Of a DNA stretch of 64,000 bases, positions 22,233 through 33,789 are shown in pieces. Every line of letters starts with the position of its first letter. The first letter of the stretch is position 1. Under the pieces are notes generated by a model. The model made no database searches. It was not told the DNA's origin and saw only the letters and a list, made by a program, of their open reading frames with translations. The stretch spans positions 2,604,001-2,668,000 of the forward strand of contig CM030711.1 of the NCBI GenBank assembly GCA_017979445.1, in the 5' to 3' direction. The DNA comes from Akebia trifoliata. Lineage: Eukaryota; Streptophyta; Magnoliopsida; Ranunculales; Lardizabalaceae. The position numbers and the translations under genes are program-made.

Positions 22233-22242
22233 GACTAGTCAA
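22233..22242 (-). promoter_or_regulatory. Conserved upstream block with W-box core, copy 2
   Basis: The GACTAGTCAA 10-mer, as upstream of the three sister genes. Homology with the other flanks stops a few bases beyond TTTCAACACC, where inserted DNA begins. Confidence 0.45.
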
Positions 22243-22394
22243 TTTTCAACACCTTCCATCAAGCAACAACTTTCATGTTTTTTTTTGACCATGAGTTTTT
22301 TAATAAAATCTAGAAGACTGGGGTTGTTTAATTGCCAATATGATAACCTAGATCCCAGTATTCTTTTTAAGATTGATATCTAAAAATTAAGATT

Positions 22395-22915
22395 TCTACG
22401 CATTGGATGTACGGGGAGGAGAGAAGAAATTTCTCTCTTATTACTTACGTCAGCAGGAACACATGTCAAACCGGTGTTGAGAGACGAGAGTTCACACATC
22501 GTGGTGTCGTGTAGAATGGAATGGATGTGTTAAGCAAAGTATCGCCACTCATTTCGCAAAATCGAACGTCACTCCGTACGCGAGCTTTGAGATCCACATC
22601 AGTCGAGGCAGCTGAAGCACTGAGTGGTGTACCCGAACACTGGAGGCTGAGCCTCTCGCGCTTATGTGTTAAGTCAAGTGAGAATGTGCGCTTCCTAGCC
22701 GCATATAGGCAGTCCTGAGAAAAGGAGGCCTATTGATTCGAAGTCACTACAAAAAGGCCGGTCAATGGCATAGGTCTTTCTTTCGCAAGTCTCCTTTTGA
22801 AGGAAAGGCCTTCGCATTCCTAATCCAGTAGGGCCGGACGGCATTGTTTGCCCGAGCTTGTTGAATCGCATCCCTACCCAACGACATTGTTTGTGCGCCC
22901 CACCTTTTCTTCAAC
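22395..22915. other. GC-rich insertion upstream of copy 2, possible organelle-derived DNA
   Basis: About 520 bp with roughly half G+C, against about a third in the surroundings. It replaces about 165 bp of the flank that copies 1, 3 and 4 share; the shared flank resumes at CCAAAAATCCTCTCTTTGAA (22920). Its non-repetitive texture (CGCTTCCTAGCCGCATATAG, AAAAGGAGGCCTATTGATTC) gives the impression of plant mitochondrial DNA, but I cannot match a gene. A bacterial-like or degraded repetitive origin is also possible. Confidence 0.4.
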
Positions 22916-23019
22916 CCTTGCCAAAAATCCTCTCTTTGAAAAAAATAAAAAACAAAATATCATTATTCAAACTCTTGGTTAAATCTTTGATTTATTTTGC
23001 ATCCATGCTCATCCCCCAT

Positions 23020-23652
23020 TAAGGGGTGACAATCTTAACATGACTCGAAAACAACACGAAATTAGTGGGTTTGGATCAAGCCTAATTGATTTTGGATCAT
23101 ATTAGTGTCAACCCGTCTAACATGATTATTAAATGGGTCAGGTTAGGGTTGGGGATATCAACCCCCTTAACCCGTTTTGATTAGTTTAATTATTTTGTCA
23201 TCAACGTGTCGTTTTAAATCATGAAATATAAGAAGTATCTCAAATGTCAATAATTATTTAAGGGTTTTTAAATTATCTATTTTTTTGCTAGAATTTTAGA
23301 GAACTTTTTCATAATACATTTTTTACATTCTATAAAATATAGAAGTTATTTATTTTTCAAATAATTACTCATTTTCATTTTCTTATTTTTTCATCCCTTT
23401 AATTGGTTGTGATACATTTTTTATTTATGATGGTGCGACTTTATTTTTATTAATGATATTTTATTTTGGTGGTGGAAATGAAACTTTTTTTTTTTTTTTT
23501 AATTAAGATTATAATTTTTTTGAATAGGTTACATGGGTCAGGTCAAGTTAACTATTTAATAAATGTGTCAAGTTCGGATTTAATTTTTTAACACGGTAAT
23601 TAAATGATTGGGTTTGTTTTTGATAAATTTACATATGAAGGTTGCATGACAT
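23020..23652. mobile_element. Truncated hAT-like element, relative of 19837-20760
   Basis: Begins AAGGGGTGACAATCTTAACA and follows the earlier element through GACTCGAAAACAACA, AAGCCTAATTG and AACCCGTTTTGA segments. It ends before a matching right terminus, so it is incomplete on that side. Confidence 0.6.
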
Positions 23653-25014
23653 TCTTGTTTACGATAAGAGTGCATGTGTGGTGGACAATGAGTCCATAGA
23701 TGCAGCTGATGAAGAAGGACCTAGCTGAACCAAACAGATGTAGATTGTGTGATTTTATTTCGATATATTTCTTATGTTTGAAAATATTTATGAACCTTTT
23801 TTATATGGTAAAACATTTGTGAATATTATTTCTTATAGATTATATTTGATAAGTTAATCAGAAAAAAAATAGAAACTAGCTTTCAAAGCGTTGTCTGTTT
23901 TTATCACCATGTGGCGCCTACGTAGGATTATGTTTACACGTTGTATTATTTTGAATTATTTCTATGTATTTGTTTGAACTTATTTAAAGTATAGCTTCTC
24001 CAAAGAACTCATGGTAATAACATTTAGTGTGTATTTTAATCAAAGCTTACCAACATAAAAAAAGGCTATAAATTCAGGCGAAAAGAGAACCACCAAGATG
24101 AGCAAATGAGAAATAATTATATTAATTTTGATTTTTTTAACCGACGTGATAAGGTAATGGGTAATGTGTATCAGTAATAATTGGTAACTTCTTTAACTTC
24201 CTCCAATTAATTGCAAATTAATATTAATTACAATTTAATGGAAAATTCAAAGGTTAATATCAATATTATTTCCCTTGATCAAGATTGATAAGCATGATTA
24301 TCATATGTTGACTCAAATTTAAGGGGGGTCGAATTACAATTTGAAAAATTCATAACATATTGCTCTTCTTTACTAATAAATTACACTACAGTATATAAGA
24401 AATGCAATTCTTTAAAGACACACAATAGGCTCGTTCTCATTTTCAAAAATTAATTTTACATCTTCTATGTCTAAATTTACATTTTCATTTTTCTTCTGAT
24501 CTCAGTTCAAACCTCAGAGATGCGATTACAGTTTTATGTTAGTTTTTCTAGCAAAAAAATGCTCAAGTCAACATTATCTGTGTTGCTTTTTGTGGGTATT
24601 AAAAATCACTTTTTCTTTTCTTTCTTGATGTAACAATCTTTGAAGGCAAAATGCCAATCTAAGAGAGATGGGGCTCCAAATCCTAACTTATGAAAATTAA
24701 GAGCCCGTGACACTAAAAAAAACCCAAAAACATAATCATCATTACCAGCATATAAGATTTTTTTTTTTCTTTTATTTAAAGTTATTCGAGTCTGTATATT
24801 ATTTGTGAGCCCCACAAATATCTTTGTAGAAAGATAAATTAAGGGTGTCAATGGGTACAGGTTACCCGATACATATATATATATATCCTCAGAATTGTTC
24901 AGGAATCTTGACCAATTCACTTAGTGTATCTTAGAAAGATGTATCTTTTTAGAAAGATATACACCACGTAATTTGGAAATACCAAATCAAAGAGATATAT
25001 AATTATATTTGGCA

Positions 25015-25340
25015 TTGCTTCTCAATCTCAACTTTTGATAAAGACTCAAGACCTTAATTTTTTTAGACTTTATTATTTAAAGTTTGATTTACTTGAGAAA
25101 TCTATTATTATATGTGAATCAACCAGTAAGAGAGAAATTAATTCAAGGTTAATTAGTAATTTATTTATTTAAAAAGAATTGTCTATATTATTGGGTCAAG
25201 GTCAAAATAAAATATTGAATGTTAATTCTGCAAACATTTCCAATATCTGGGAATATTTTGAAATTCTTTGACTAAGATTGTCTCAATTTTTCTCTAGACC
25301 AAGTCCTTGTCTCAAGAAGAGATTTAAAACCTTGAATGTA
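25015..25340. other. Relic of a transporter-gene 3' flank
   Basis: The stretch CATTGCTTCTCAATCTCAAC...AGTTTGATTTAC resembles the 3' flank of copy 2 (15378-15480). 25220-25340 (GCAAACATTTC, AATATTTTGAAAT, GTCTCAATTTTT, CTTGTCTCAAGA) resembles the 3' flanks of copies 3 and 4 (27600-27730 and 35420-35520). No exon 7 follows. It looks like a boundary left by an earlier duplication or by insertion of about 2.2 kb. Confidence 0.45.
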
Positions 25341-25416
25341 AGTCAACATTGTTTAACATATTTTTTTCTTGAAAAACTAATATAGAATTATTTTCAACAA
25401 ATTATTTTTTCTAGAA

Positions 25417-25592
25417 CACTAATGCTAAGGTGACACAACGTATTTACTGTGATTCTCACAATTTTGACGTGGGGTGTGCACATAACCATAGATGTGTTGT
25501 TTCGCAATACGAATAAAAACCATCTACGGTTATATACGCATCTCCATCTCAGAATTGTGAGAATCACAGGAAATTTTGTGTCACCCTAGTGT
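25417..25592. mobile_element. Foldback MITE
   Basis: Arms AAGGTGACACAACG, ACTGTGATTCTCACAATTTT on the left and AGAATTGTGAGAATCACAGG, AATTTTGTGTCACCCTAG on the right, with central ATAACCATAGATG / CATCTACGGTTAT. Structurally related to 21612-21773. Confidence 0.8.
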
Positions 25593-25811
25593 GACTCTTT
25601 GCAAAAATGACTCATTATGATAGAAGTAATACCATGTCTGGTCTTCGTTCTCTATTCATATGGACTTTTATTTTTTATGGGCAACTGGATTAGTGATTAG
25701 TAATAGTATGTGAAGACGGGCTATGAACCTTGGTCGCTTTAGCGACACTCACGGTCTTCGCTTGTAAGACTTATATGGTTGTCATTTTTAATGCAATCCT
25801 GATTTTCTGAC

Positions 25812-25966
25812 GACCCCTCTAACATATGCTCCCTAATGTGGCATGACTTAGAATCATAGAATTTCTTCACGATACATAATTGTACATCTTCATAAATATG
25901 TGCAATTGTGTATCCCGAGAAAAATTATAATTCTAACACATGCCACATCAGGGAGCGTATGGGTGC
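25812..25966. mobile_element. Foldback MITE
   Basis: CCCCTCTAACATATGCTCCC on the left pairs with GGGAGCGTATGGGTG on the right. The centre holds ACGATACATAATTGTACATC and GTGCAATTGTGTATCCCGAG. The same plan recurs at 49765-49890, 55797-55915 and 58768-58945. Confidence 0.75.
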
Positions 25967-26639
25967 ATATATATAATTTGATTTGAATTTAAATTTTTTG
26001 AAATATACATTTAAACGGTGTGTTGAGCATGACTTCTCTCTATAGTAGGTTTGTCCCATTTGATATTTGTGGATGCCATTTTTTGTTGATTAGCCATAAT
26101 CTGACACATGTCATTTCGAGATATGAATTTACGGTCATTCACACTAAATCTCGATTTCAGAATTGATCTCTTATAGTTTAATTTGAGAATAAATCTATTA
26201 TTCCTCAAGCAATGATTGAACCTATTCTACTTAGGAAAGATGAATCAGGTAATTAAGTCTAGATACAGAATAATTAGAGATCCAGGAGCAGAAGATCAGC
26301 TAAGATCCTCCAAAGTTAGGGAACTTATCATCAAGGATAAAGATGACGAACAATACCTAAAAGGAAAGCAAGGGAATAGAAGTGGAATCTAGATTAGATA
26401 CATTCCAAAATAAAGTCAACTACGAAGGAGAATCAAGACGAAATTGGTAAATAAGTATGAAAGATATCTTCAAAGATTCTAGAGTTTCACTTCTATAAAT
26501 ACATAGACAAAGACACCAAAAGGTATTTTTTTCTCCTCTTTGATCGATTGTTCTATTATTTTTGTACTTCAATCTGACTTGAACATTAGAGAGGTGTTGT
26601 TGTAGGCACACTCACACAACATGAAAAAAACCTATATTT

Positions 26640-26835
26640 AACGGTCCAAGACAGTTGAATTACATAAAATTTGATGGACTAAGACATCAAATTTTTTAGT
26701 GTCAATTTTTTTTTTGACGGACCGAAACCGTTAAATTAATGGAGGGTGAGAGAAATTTGATAGCTCTAAACCGTTGGATTGGAGTTATAAAAAATTTCAA
26801 CAATCATAGACCGTCAAAATTCACTTTCTAAAATT
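26640..26835. repeat. Dispersed repeat, third copy of a family found in transporter introns
   Basis: GACGGACCGAAACCGTTAAA, TTAATGGAGGGTGAGAGAAA and TTTGATAGCTCTAAACCGTT correspond, in reverse complement, to segments of intron 5 in copies 3 (29478-29660) and 4 (37270-37460). No coding capacity; class not assigned. Confidence 0.6.
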
Positions 26836-27869
26836 TGTGGATTTTGGCCTCAATTTTCTTGTCAAAATTTTCAATTTTCATATAGTGCTAGAAGCACTAG
26901 AAATCAAGATCGTTGAAATCATTGTTGATCCTAAAATAATACAAGTTTTTTGCATCTACAAAATCCATATGGATCACCTTTCAAAATATATATATATATA
27001 TATATATATCTCACAAGCACCACACAAATAGGGAGTAGGTGCAAGTCCTCTCTTATTAAGAAACGAATCAATTAAAAGGTTTGTTTTTCTATTAAAAAAT
27101 AATTGTTTATCTTACCATCAGTAATTGGGTATTTGTAGGGTCAACTTTGACTCCAAGAACAAATTATTTAGATTTCAATTCTAGTTATTTGTGGAATCGA
27201 AGGTGACCCGTTCTCACGTGTTTGTGTGCAGGGACCACCAAAGCAATCAACATGTTACACAAAGTCATTTTTATTGTAAAATTATCAAAGACTTATTCCT
27301 TAGCTTAGATCACTTTTGATTTTTAGTTCAGCACTTGTAAATTGACATTATTAGATGATTTTTTTTTTTCTTTGTAGGGCCATACGTGTCATCCCACCAG
27401 ACCTGACACATGTACGGCATTAAATAAAAAATCTTTTAAATATTATTAGATGGATATTGTTATCTAAAATACTAACAAATAAATTATTGGTCAGTGGGTC
27501 ACCGAAATTGCCATGTGGCATAAATGAGGTGCCACATAAGCTTGGTTACGAACCGGACACTGTTATGAACCCCAACTCTTCAGAATATTATTTCAAAGGC
27601 ACTCTGATTCATGTTGAGATTAAAACAAAATGTTTTGCAAACATTTCGAATTTTCTTAGAATATTTTGAAATGTTTCGATTAAGACAATCTCAATTTTTT
27701 TTTGAGTTGAGACATTGTCTCAAGACTTCGACTTTATACCTTTATCATTCTTGTAACACTAATGATTAGTTCTCACGTACATAGGTCTCAAATAACCATG
27801 CATACTTCAATACAAAAGCATAAATGATGAAATGGTAACTAATTTCGATAACTATTTCAAACAAAGAGT

Positions 27870-30800
27870 TCATATATTAGCAAACAATCGATAGGCCTTG
27901 GCATCCAGAATTATTTGTCGTACTGAAGCAATTGCCCCTAAGGCCCCTAAAACCGAAAAGATCACAGCGATGATAGTATTTCCCCAGAAAATTAAACTTC
28001 GTCTAGAAGGCCTAAATGTTACGTTATAAAAAATCATCGGCAAAACAAAGTCTAAAGGAATGCATCCAAAAGCTCCAATCACCGAGTTTATGTCTCCAAA
28101 GAATGGAAACATTGCAGCAATAACAGTCGCTATTACCACTGACAATGATCGTGAAACCAATCTTGGCACCACATTGCGGAGAGAGAACTGTTCACTCTTA
28201 GGATCAGCTAGATTACGCTCGAGCACCTCGTTTGTTAGCTGCAAGTATACCTGCAGTTCCATGATTTGAAGTGCATTAGATGTTGAGAACCATTGACAAG
28301 TTAGGAAGTTTACCTAGTTAGAAGTGTTTAGCAAGATATTTTATATTACCACACCAACATTTTATTGTAAAACATCAACCAATGAACTCACATATATATA
28401 TTTAATACATCAGAGAACGATATCGACACACCAATTAAGTCTTTTACCTCTGTTCCTCTCTAATTCACTCTCTTCCTACTCCCCACCCACCTTTCCTCTC
28501 TTTAAGTTAGTTCAGCATTAGGTGTGTTATAAGAAGAAGTTGGTGTGGAAATATAATATCTCTTTGATTATGAAAATAATATGCTGCTCTAGACTTCTAG
28601 CTAGCTCTATAATACGTACCAATCCCACGGCCGATCCTTGAAAGAGAGTGAAGAAATTGGTCATCAAAAGAAACCATTTAGGCACCAAAGGCTTCCCATC
28701 AACCATGAAGTTACTGAGAATGGTTCCGGCAGCTTTGTTGCCAAACGCCCAATAACCCGAGATGGCGACACTAAAGAATGTTGCAATTACCACTGCGTAA
28801 CACAAGCATAGTCCTTTAAACATTTTACCCTTCACTGGAGGTGCTATGGTTGCCTGGAAAAGAAAAGGAGGATTGTGTTAACAATGCCATGCATCATCAA
28901 CCAAATCATATCAAATAACTATTAAAAACTATATAAAAATAACAATAATTATACTGCCACACCAGCATTTACTTCTAGCACACCAATCATTGCAGAAATT
29001 AAATGAGCAACTAGGAGTGAATTGGTGTGCTATAAGTAAAAGCTGGTTTGTTAACAGAATCTCTCATTTTATTGTCATACAGATCGCATTTAAATTAAAT
29101 ATAGTGTATAGGATGGATGATCATAGAGACACCCTCTTCAATCCTTATGCCTCTTAATTATTTATTTTAGTGTCAATCAGAACCTCTTGTTTCAGCCGTT
29201 ATAGATTCAAAAGTAGCAATTTTCCTTCAAAACAATTTTATTTACATATTTTCTTGTGATCTATGAGAAGTTTATGAGATTTGATCAAATACAGATTTTA
29301 CATTTAAGTTTATTGAAATTAATAAAGGTTTATTCTCCATTTAATCACCCGTTGTGGCATTCTCAGTGTTCTCATATCTGTTATGCTCATTTTATGTTCA
29401 AAGAATTATATAAAGATTAACAAGATTTATATAGCCATGCTCAACATTTAGAGATAGTGTGCCAATCACAACGTGAAAATTGGAAAATTTGACAGGCCGC
29501 CCATGAATTTTAAACATCAATTTTCGACGGCTCAAGGCCATGGAAAATTTTTATGTTCCCTAGATTCAATGGCTTAGAACCCGTCAAATTTCTCCCATCC
29601 TCTATTAATTTGACAGTTTCGAGCCATCGAAAAAAAAATTGACGCCAATAAGACGCCTTGATTCATCAAATATGGGTTTTTTTCACGTTGTGAATGATGA
29701 TGGCATATACCTGAATTTCCGGAATGATTCCATTCCCATACGTGGTAGCGATGATGGAAATAGCATTATAAACACCGAAAATACGATTTGCTCTATTTGT
29801 ATCCACAGAATAATCCTTGGGTGGCGCCTTATTAGAATTTCCTGAACCACATCACCCACGACGATAAATTTGTTTAATTTAGTAAACAAAAGCAAATCTA
29901 TTTAATTTATTTTCTTCTAATTGATCCGTAATTATAATTACCTATATAGATGGAGGCTGCTGTAGAACATGCACTGTAAGCAAGACAAAGGAGTAAAGAA
30001 ACAAGATTGATGTGCCTCAAGGAGTGAAAAGATGGAATTTGTGCCAAAACCAACATCATGACTCCAATAAATGCTACAAATTCATAAAGCTTCATGGTTC
30101 CAGATGGGCTTAAAAGCAAGTAAATGAACTGAAAAATATATAATTCTTTACCAGTTAGCCAATTACACATATATGACTCCATGTTTTGAAAAATTATCTA
30201 TAATTTTAATATTACTTACTAACCTTAAGGCTCTGTCCTGCAACTAGAATACAAGCAATAACTGCACCATAGCATATGGAGAATTGTAGTGGGCCCATAT
30301 AATATCGACCCCATCTTGGTCCTAAAGAAAGAAGAGCATAAATTGTGAAAGATTAGAAAATATGATTTATTTTTTGATGATCAATTACAAGAACCCTGAT
30401 AGGATTTATATAAAAAATAGAAAGAGATATTTACGAAAACATGATCAACTTTTAACTAATTTATGATTCCGGCTCACTATTCATTTTAATTACCAAAATG
30501 TGAATGGGTACAAATGAGATGATTGGGAGTGATCTTTACCCTTATTCTGTACTTCCCCTATGAGAATCAAATGTATATGATTTTAAGTGAATCTATTATA
30601 GGATGAGTTGTTCGTCATCGTCACATCTTATTGTATTTCAACATTACTAACCATATGAAAAGTTGATCTAAAATTATTTTAATAACAATACTCTCAGGAT
30701 TATGAGATATGGATTTAGTAGTTATGTACCAAGAATGTCATGGGCCATGTCCCTAAAACGAAGTTGGCGCTGCCCAAGTTCTGCATGGTGTTCCAAGACC

Positions 30801-31751
30801 AAGGAGAGAAGGTTGTAGGAGTAAAACGTCACCAAGGCTCCAACGATTAGGCAAAACACTCCACCCACCCAACCCAACAATGCGAACGCGAATGGTAGAC
30901 TCAGAAGAGCTGGAGCTACAATTGATGTCGTTAGATGATACCCACAATGTAGCCATGACCCTGCACATTAAGTCACGCAACTAATCCATTTCAATTTTCC
31001 GCTAATCATGATTTATTAGGCTGTATATGGAGACCAACTAGTTGCACATGACCTATAACCAATTGCACTCTAATATAAAATAATAAATAATCCATCATTA
31101 GCAGGAGTTCTTGCAGATTTTTATTCTACTAGTAGATCATGAAGCTTTGAAAATTGAATCTATAGTTTATGAAGCTTTGATGTTGTGGTTGCTCTATGAT
31201 TTTTCAAGATGAAGAAAAACAGTGCAACTTTTTTACTTTTAGAGTGCAATCTCATATACAAGTGGTTTTTTGTTTAAGTGATGGAGTGCAACTGGTACTA
31301 TGTGATGTGCAACTAGTACGGCCCTTTTTGGAACATGTTTAGAGAGCACTTATCAGGCATTTTGTCCATCAAAAATCCTTTTGAAGATCAAATCAACGCC
31401 TTGTAAAAGCCCAAGTATTATCCACATACGAGGGAAACCTAAAGTATATTTTTTTAACAAAAACATGGGGGCATCTCTAATATTGATAAAAAGAAGAGGA
31501 ATACGAGTCCTCTGTCTCTCTCTCTCTCTCTGTCTCTCTCTCTGTCTCTCTCTCTCTCTCTCACAAATGAAATATCGTATAGAATCGTTACCTCTGGATT
31601 TGAGAACGAAGAGAGCACCAGCGTCTAGAGGCTTGTGATGGTGAAGTTGGGCTGACGAAGAACGATCGAAGCTGTGTTTCTCCTCATCTTCTTCTTCTTC
31701 TGCCTTCACTTCTCTACTAACAGTAACAGAGTTTGAGAGATCACACCTCAT
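27870..31751 (-). CDS. GABA transporter 1-like amino-acid permease, copy 3 (intact, 473 aa)
   Basis: Seven exons: 31751-31592, 30960-30730, 30321-30224, 30128-29942, 29841-29711, 28853-28620, 28250-27870. All introns are GT-AG and give an uninterrupted 473-residue AAAP protein. The ATG at 31751 matches the starts of copies 1 and 2 (MRCDLSNSVTV against [11 protein letters not shown]); an in-frame ATG seven codons upstream (31772) would only lengthen the N-terminus. Exon 1 is longer than in copies 1-2 and encodes an acidic EEEEDEEKHSFD stretch and a Ser/His-rich insert. Family motifs are all present: [39 protein letters not shown] and [10 protein letters not shown]. It is probably the functional member of the copy 3/copy 4 pair. 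Predicted plasma-membrane proton-coupled GABA/amino-acid carrier; substrate inferred from homology. Confidence 0.93.
28325..28560. mobile_element. TIR element in intron 6 of copy 3 (also at 36120-36350 in copy 4)
   Basis: ATATTACCACACCAACATTT at the left pairs with AAGTTGGTGTGGAAATATAA at the right. This is the same terminal-repeat family as 48078-48183 and 54068-54184. It was present before the copy 3/copy 4 duplication, because both carry it. Confidence 0.6.
28945..29068. mobile_element. TIR element in intron 5 of copy 3 (also at 36735-36830 in copy 4)
   Basis: ATACTGCCACACCAGCATTT, CTTCTAGCACACCAATC on the left and GGTGTGCTATAAGTAAAAGC, TGGTTTGTTAACAG on the right form an inverted pair of the same family as the intron 6 element. 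The copy 4 version is shorter in the middle. Confidence 0.55.
31509..31562. repeat. Interrupted (CT)n microsatellite, intron 1 of copy 3
   Basis: CT run broken by TGTCTC units, about 30 bp after the intron 1 donor. It is orthologous in position to the runs in the other copies. Confidence 0.92.
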
Positions 31752-31845
31752 TTCCTTCGATAACCAAACCACAAACCACTTCGGACTTGGAGATGGAGAG
31801 TGTGTGTGTGTACAAACAACGCAACGTACAAAAGCCGGCAGATAC

Positions 31846-31855
31846 GACTAGTCAA
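31846..31855 (-). promoter_or_regulatory. Conserved upstream block with W-box core, copy 3
   Basis: GACTAGTCAA with following CC, about 95 bp upstream of the ATG, identical to the copies before the other three genes. Confidence 0.45.
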
Positions 31856-33663
31856 CCAAATCACTTTCAACACTCTATTTTATAAGTTTGGATAGTTTCG
31901 AGACACACCTTGGGCTTTGATTAATATTCTACATATCCCCCTGTATTTTTAAAGTTTAAATTGATGACTTTCCTCTTTGACCGTGGTCTTCTTTTAAAAT
32001 CTAATGGAAAATGACCGAAATATCTTTTCATCAACACCATGCCAAAACCTCTCCTTTGAGAAAAATAAAATAAAATAAAGTTTAAAAAAGAAAATTATTG
32101 CCTTCAACCTCTTGATAAAAACTTTGATTTTGTCACTCTCCCTCCCTAAAAAAATGATTTTTCATCTTTTCCAACACTTGGTTTTTTTGTCAAAATAATT
32201 TTTAGATAAAATTTTCATTTATTTTCTTCTCATGAAGTAAGAAGACAAATGGGTAGAGAGAATCAATTAATCATGGGTGATCATCTCAACAAAAACGTAA
32301 GGTTGAAGATGATGGGTTTTTGGATGGTTCATAATCAAGGTGTTCTAGCAGGGGATTTGGAAAGGTCATTTTTATCAGTTTAAATCCAAAGACCACAGTC
32401 AAGAGTGGCATTGGTATGGTTTTAAATCTGATCCAATAATGAGATGAGTTGACACGTAGTCTCAAAGATATGATTTGTTCTAATTCTAAGGCATTTTTAA
32501 AATCTTGTTCGAGATAACTCAAATAAATCAGATTTTTTTGTCGGAGATGACTCGGTCTTGTTCATGAATGAGATATCAAAACAAATTTCAAAACCGTATT
32601 AGTATGTCATTAATTTAAATTAGAAATGCCGGGAATATCTCAAATGTTTACTGGAACATGAACTGATATTATTATTTAGTCTAGAGTCAATGGTTGGCTT
32701 TTGTCATGGTTAGGCACCTCAGTCCATGGCACCAAGGAAAATTCCTAAAAAATCATTGTCATGATCCCCCACATTGAAGTTTTTTATTTTTTAAGTTGTC
32801 TCAGTCTATGTCCAACTTTAGCAATATCTTTAATTCCCCTCTAGTCTTTCTAAGTTAATATGAATTTCACTCTTACCAAGGGATCCTTGGGCTCATCTCT
32901 GGGCATCCAAAAACACAAGCCGATGCTTCAAGGCCGTAAAAGATGAAATTCTACAAATTTTGAAAAAAAGAAGTTATTTTTACCATTGAATTTTATTTTT
33001 TAAGTTTGAGAGTTATGTGAAAATTTTCCAAATCTTGGATTTTTATTTTTTTAATTAAACTTTTTCAATGAAACTTAAAAAGTGTTGAATTTTGATGTGG
33101 TAATCATTTGAGCAAAATGACCCTCAGTCAGACTCAAAATCTTACTAACATGTGTTAGTAAGGAAAGAATTTCACTATCTTTATATCACATAATAACTCA
33201 ACATCTCATAATAACGTTATTAAATACTTCTATTCAGTTTAAAGTATGAGTAGGGATTGAGAAGTGTCTCTTTCCTAATCAGGGTTATGTGGCACCCCAT
33301 TTAATGCCACATGATTTTTTGGGGAGACTCATTGACCATATGGATATGTGGTCCATCTCTTGATGAACTTACATACAAAAAATCATAGTGTTTGATAATT
33401 GTATCCATTATATCTAAACTCTTGAAAAAGGGTTTAAATCCAATGATTAGAAAAATTCTCACGACATACTATTATCAATGAATGTATATCACCATCAAAT
33501 TGATCTTTTATGTGTAAATTCACCAAGGATTGGACCACAGGAACATATCCATGCAGGGTTATCAAAAATGCCACATGGCATAAAATGGGGGTGCTCCATG
33601 AACTATCAGATCCTCACCCATTTATAAATAATTGGGTCAAGATAGGATGACTCATGAAAAATA

Positions 33664-33789
33664 CACACGATCCCAATTATTTAAATATAAAATCCAATGA
33701 TTGAGATTTAATCTTGAGATATTTGTTTTTGAAATACATATAAATCTTAACCATGGGATTTCTTGTTTACACAGTCAGGATCATATGTT
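33664..33789. mobile_element. Foldback MITE ('ATGATCCCAAT' family)
   Basis: ACACGATCCCAATTATTTAA and AAAATCCAATGATTGAG on the left against CTTAACCATGGGATTTCTTG and CAGTCAGGATCATATG on the right. Duplicated with the unit at 41592-41719. Confidence 0.7.

Larger units (their letters stand above)
22916..27869. other. Spacer between copies 2 and 3
   Basis: No supported gene. It contains a truncated hAT-like element (23020-23652), a relic related to the 3' flanks of the transporter copies (25015-25340), two foldback MITEs (25417-25592 and 25812-25966), a dispersed repeat at 26640-26835 (related in reverse orientation to 29478-29660 and 37270-37460), and a (TA)n run at about 26985-27010. The left end of the large duplication begins near 27570. 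Confidence 0.65.

Noticed and set aside
22521..22718. 65-codon frame in the GC-rich island as a gene
   Set aside because: Short, without a recognisable product, and the island is better explained as inserted DNA.
31752..31772. Longer N-terminus for copy 3 from the ATG at 31772
   Set aside because: Copies 1, 2 and 4 align from the ATG equivalent to 31751, so the seven extra residues are probably not used, although they cannot be excluded.
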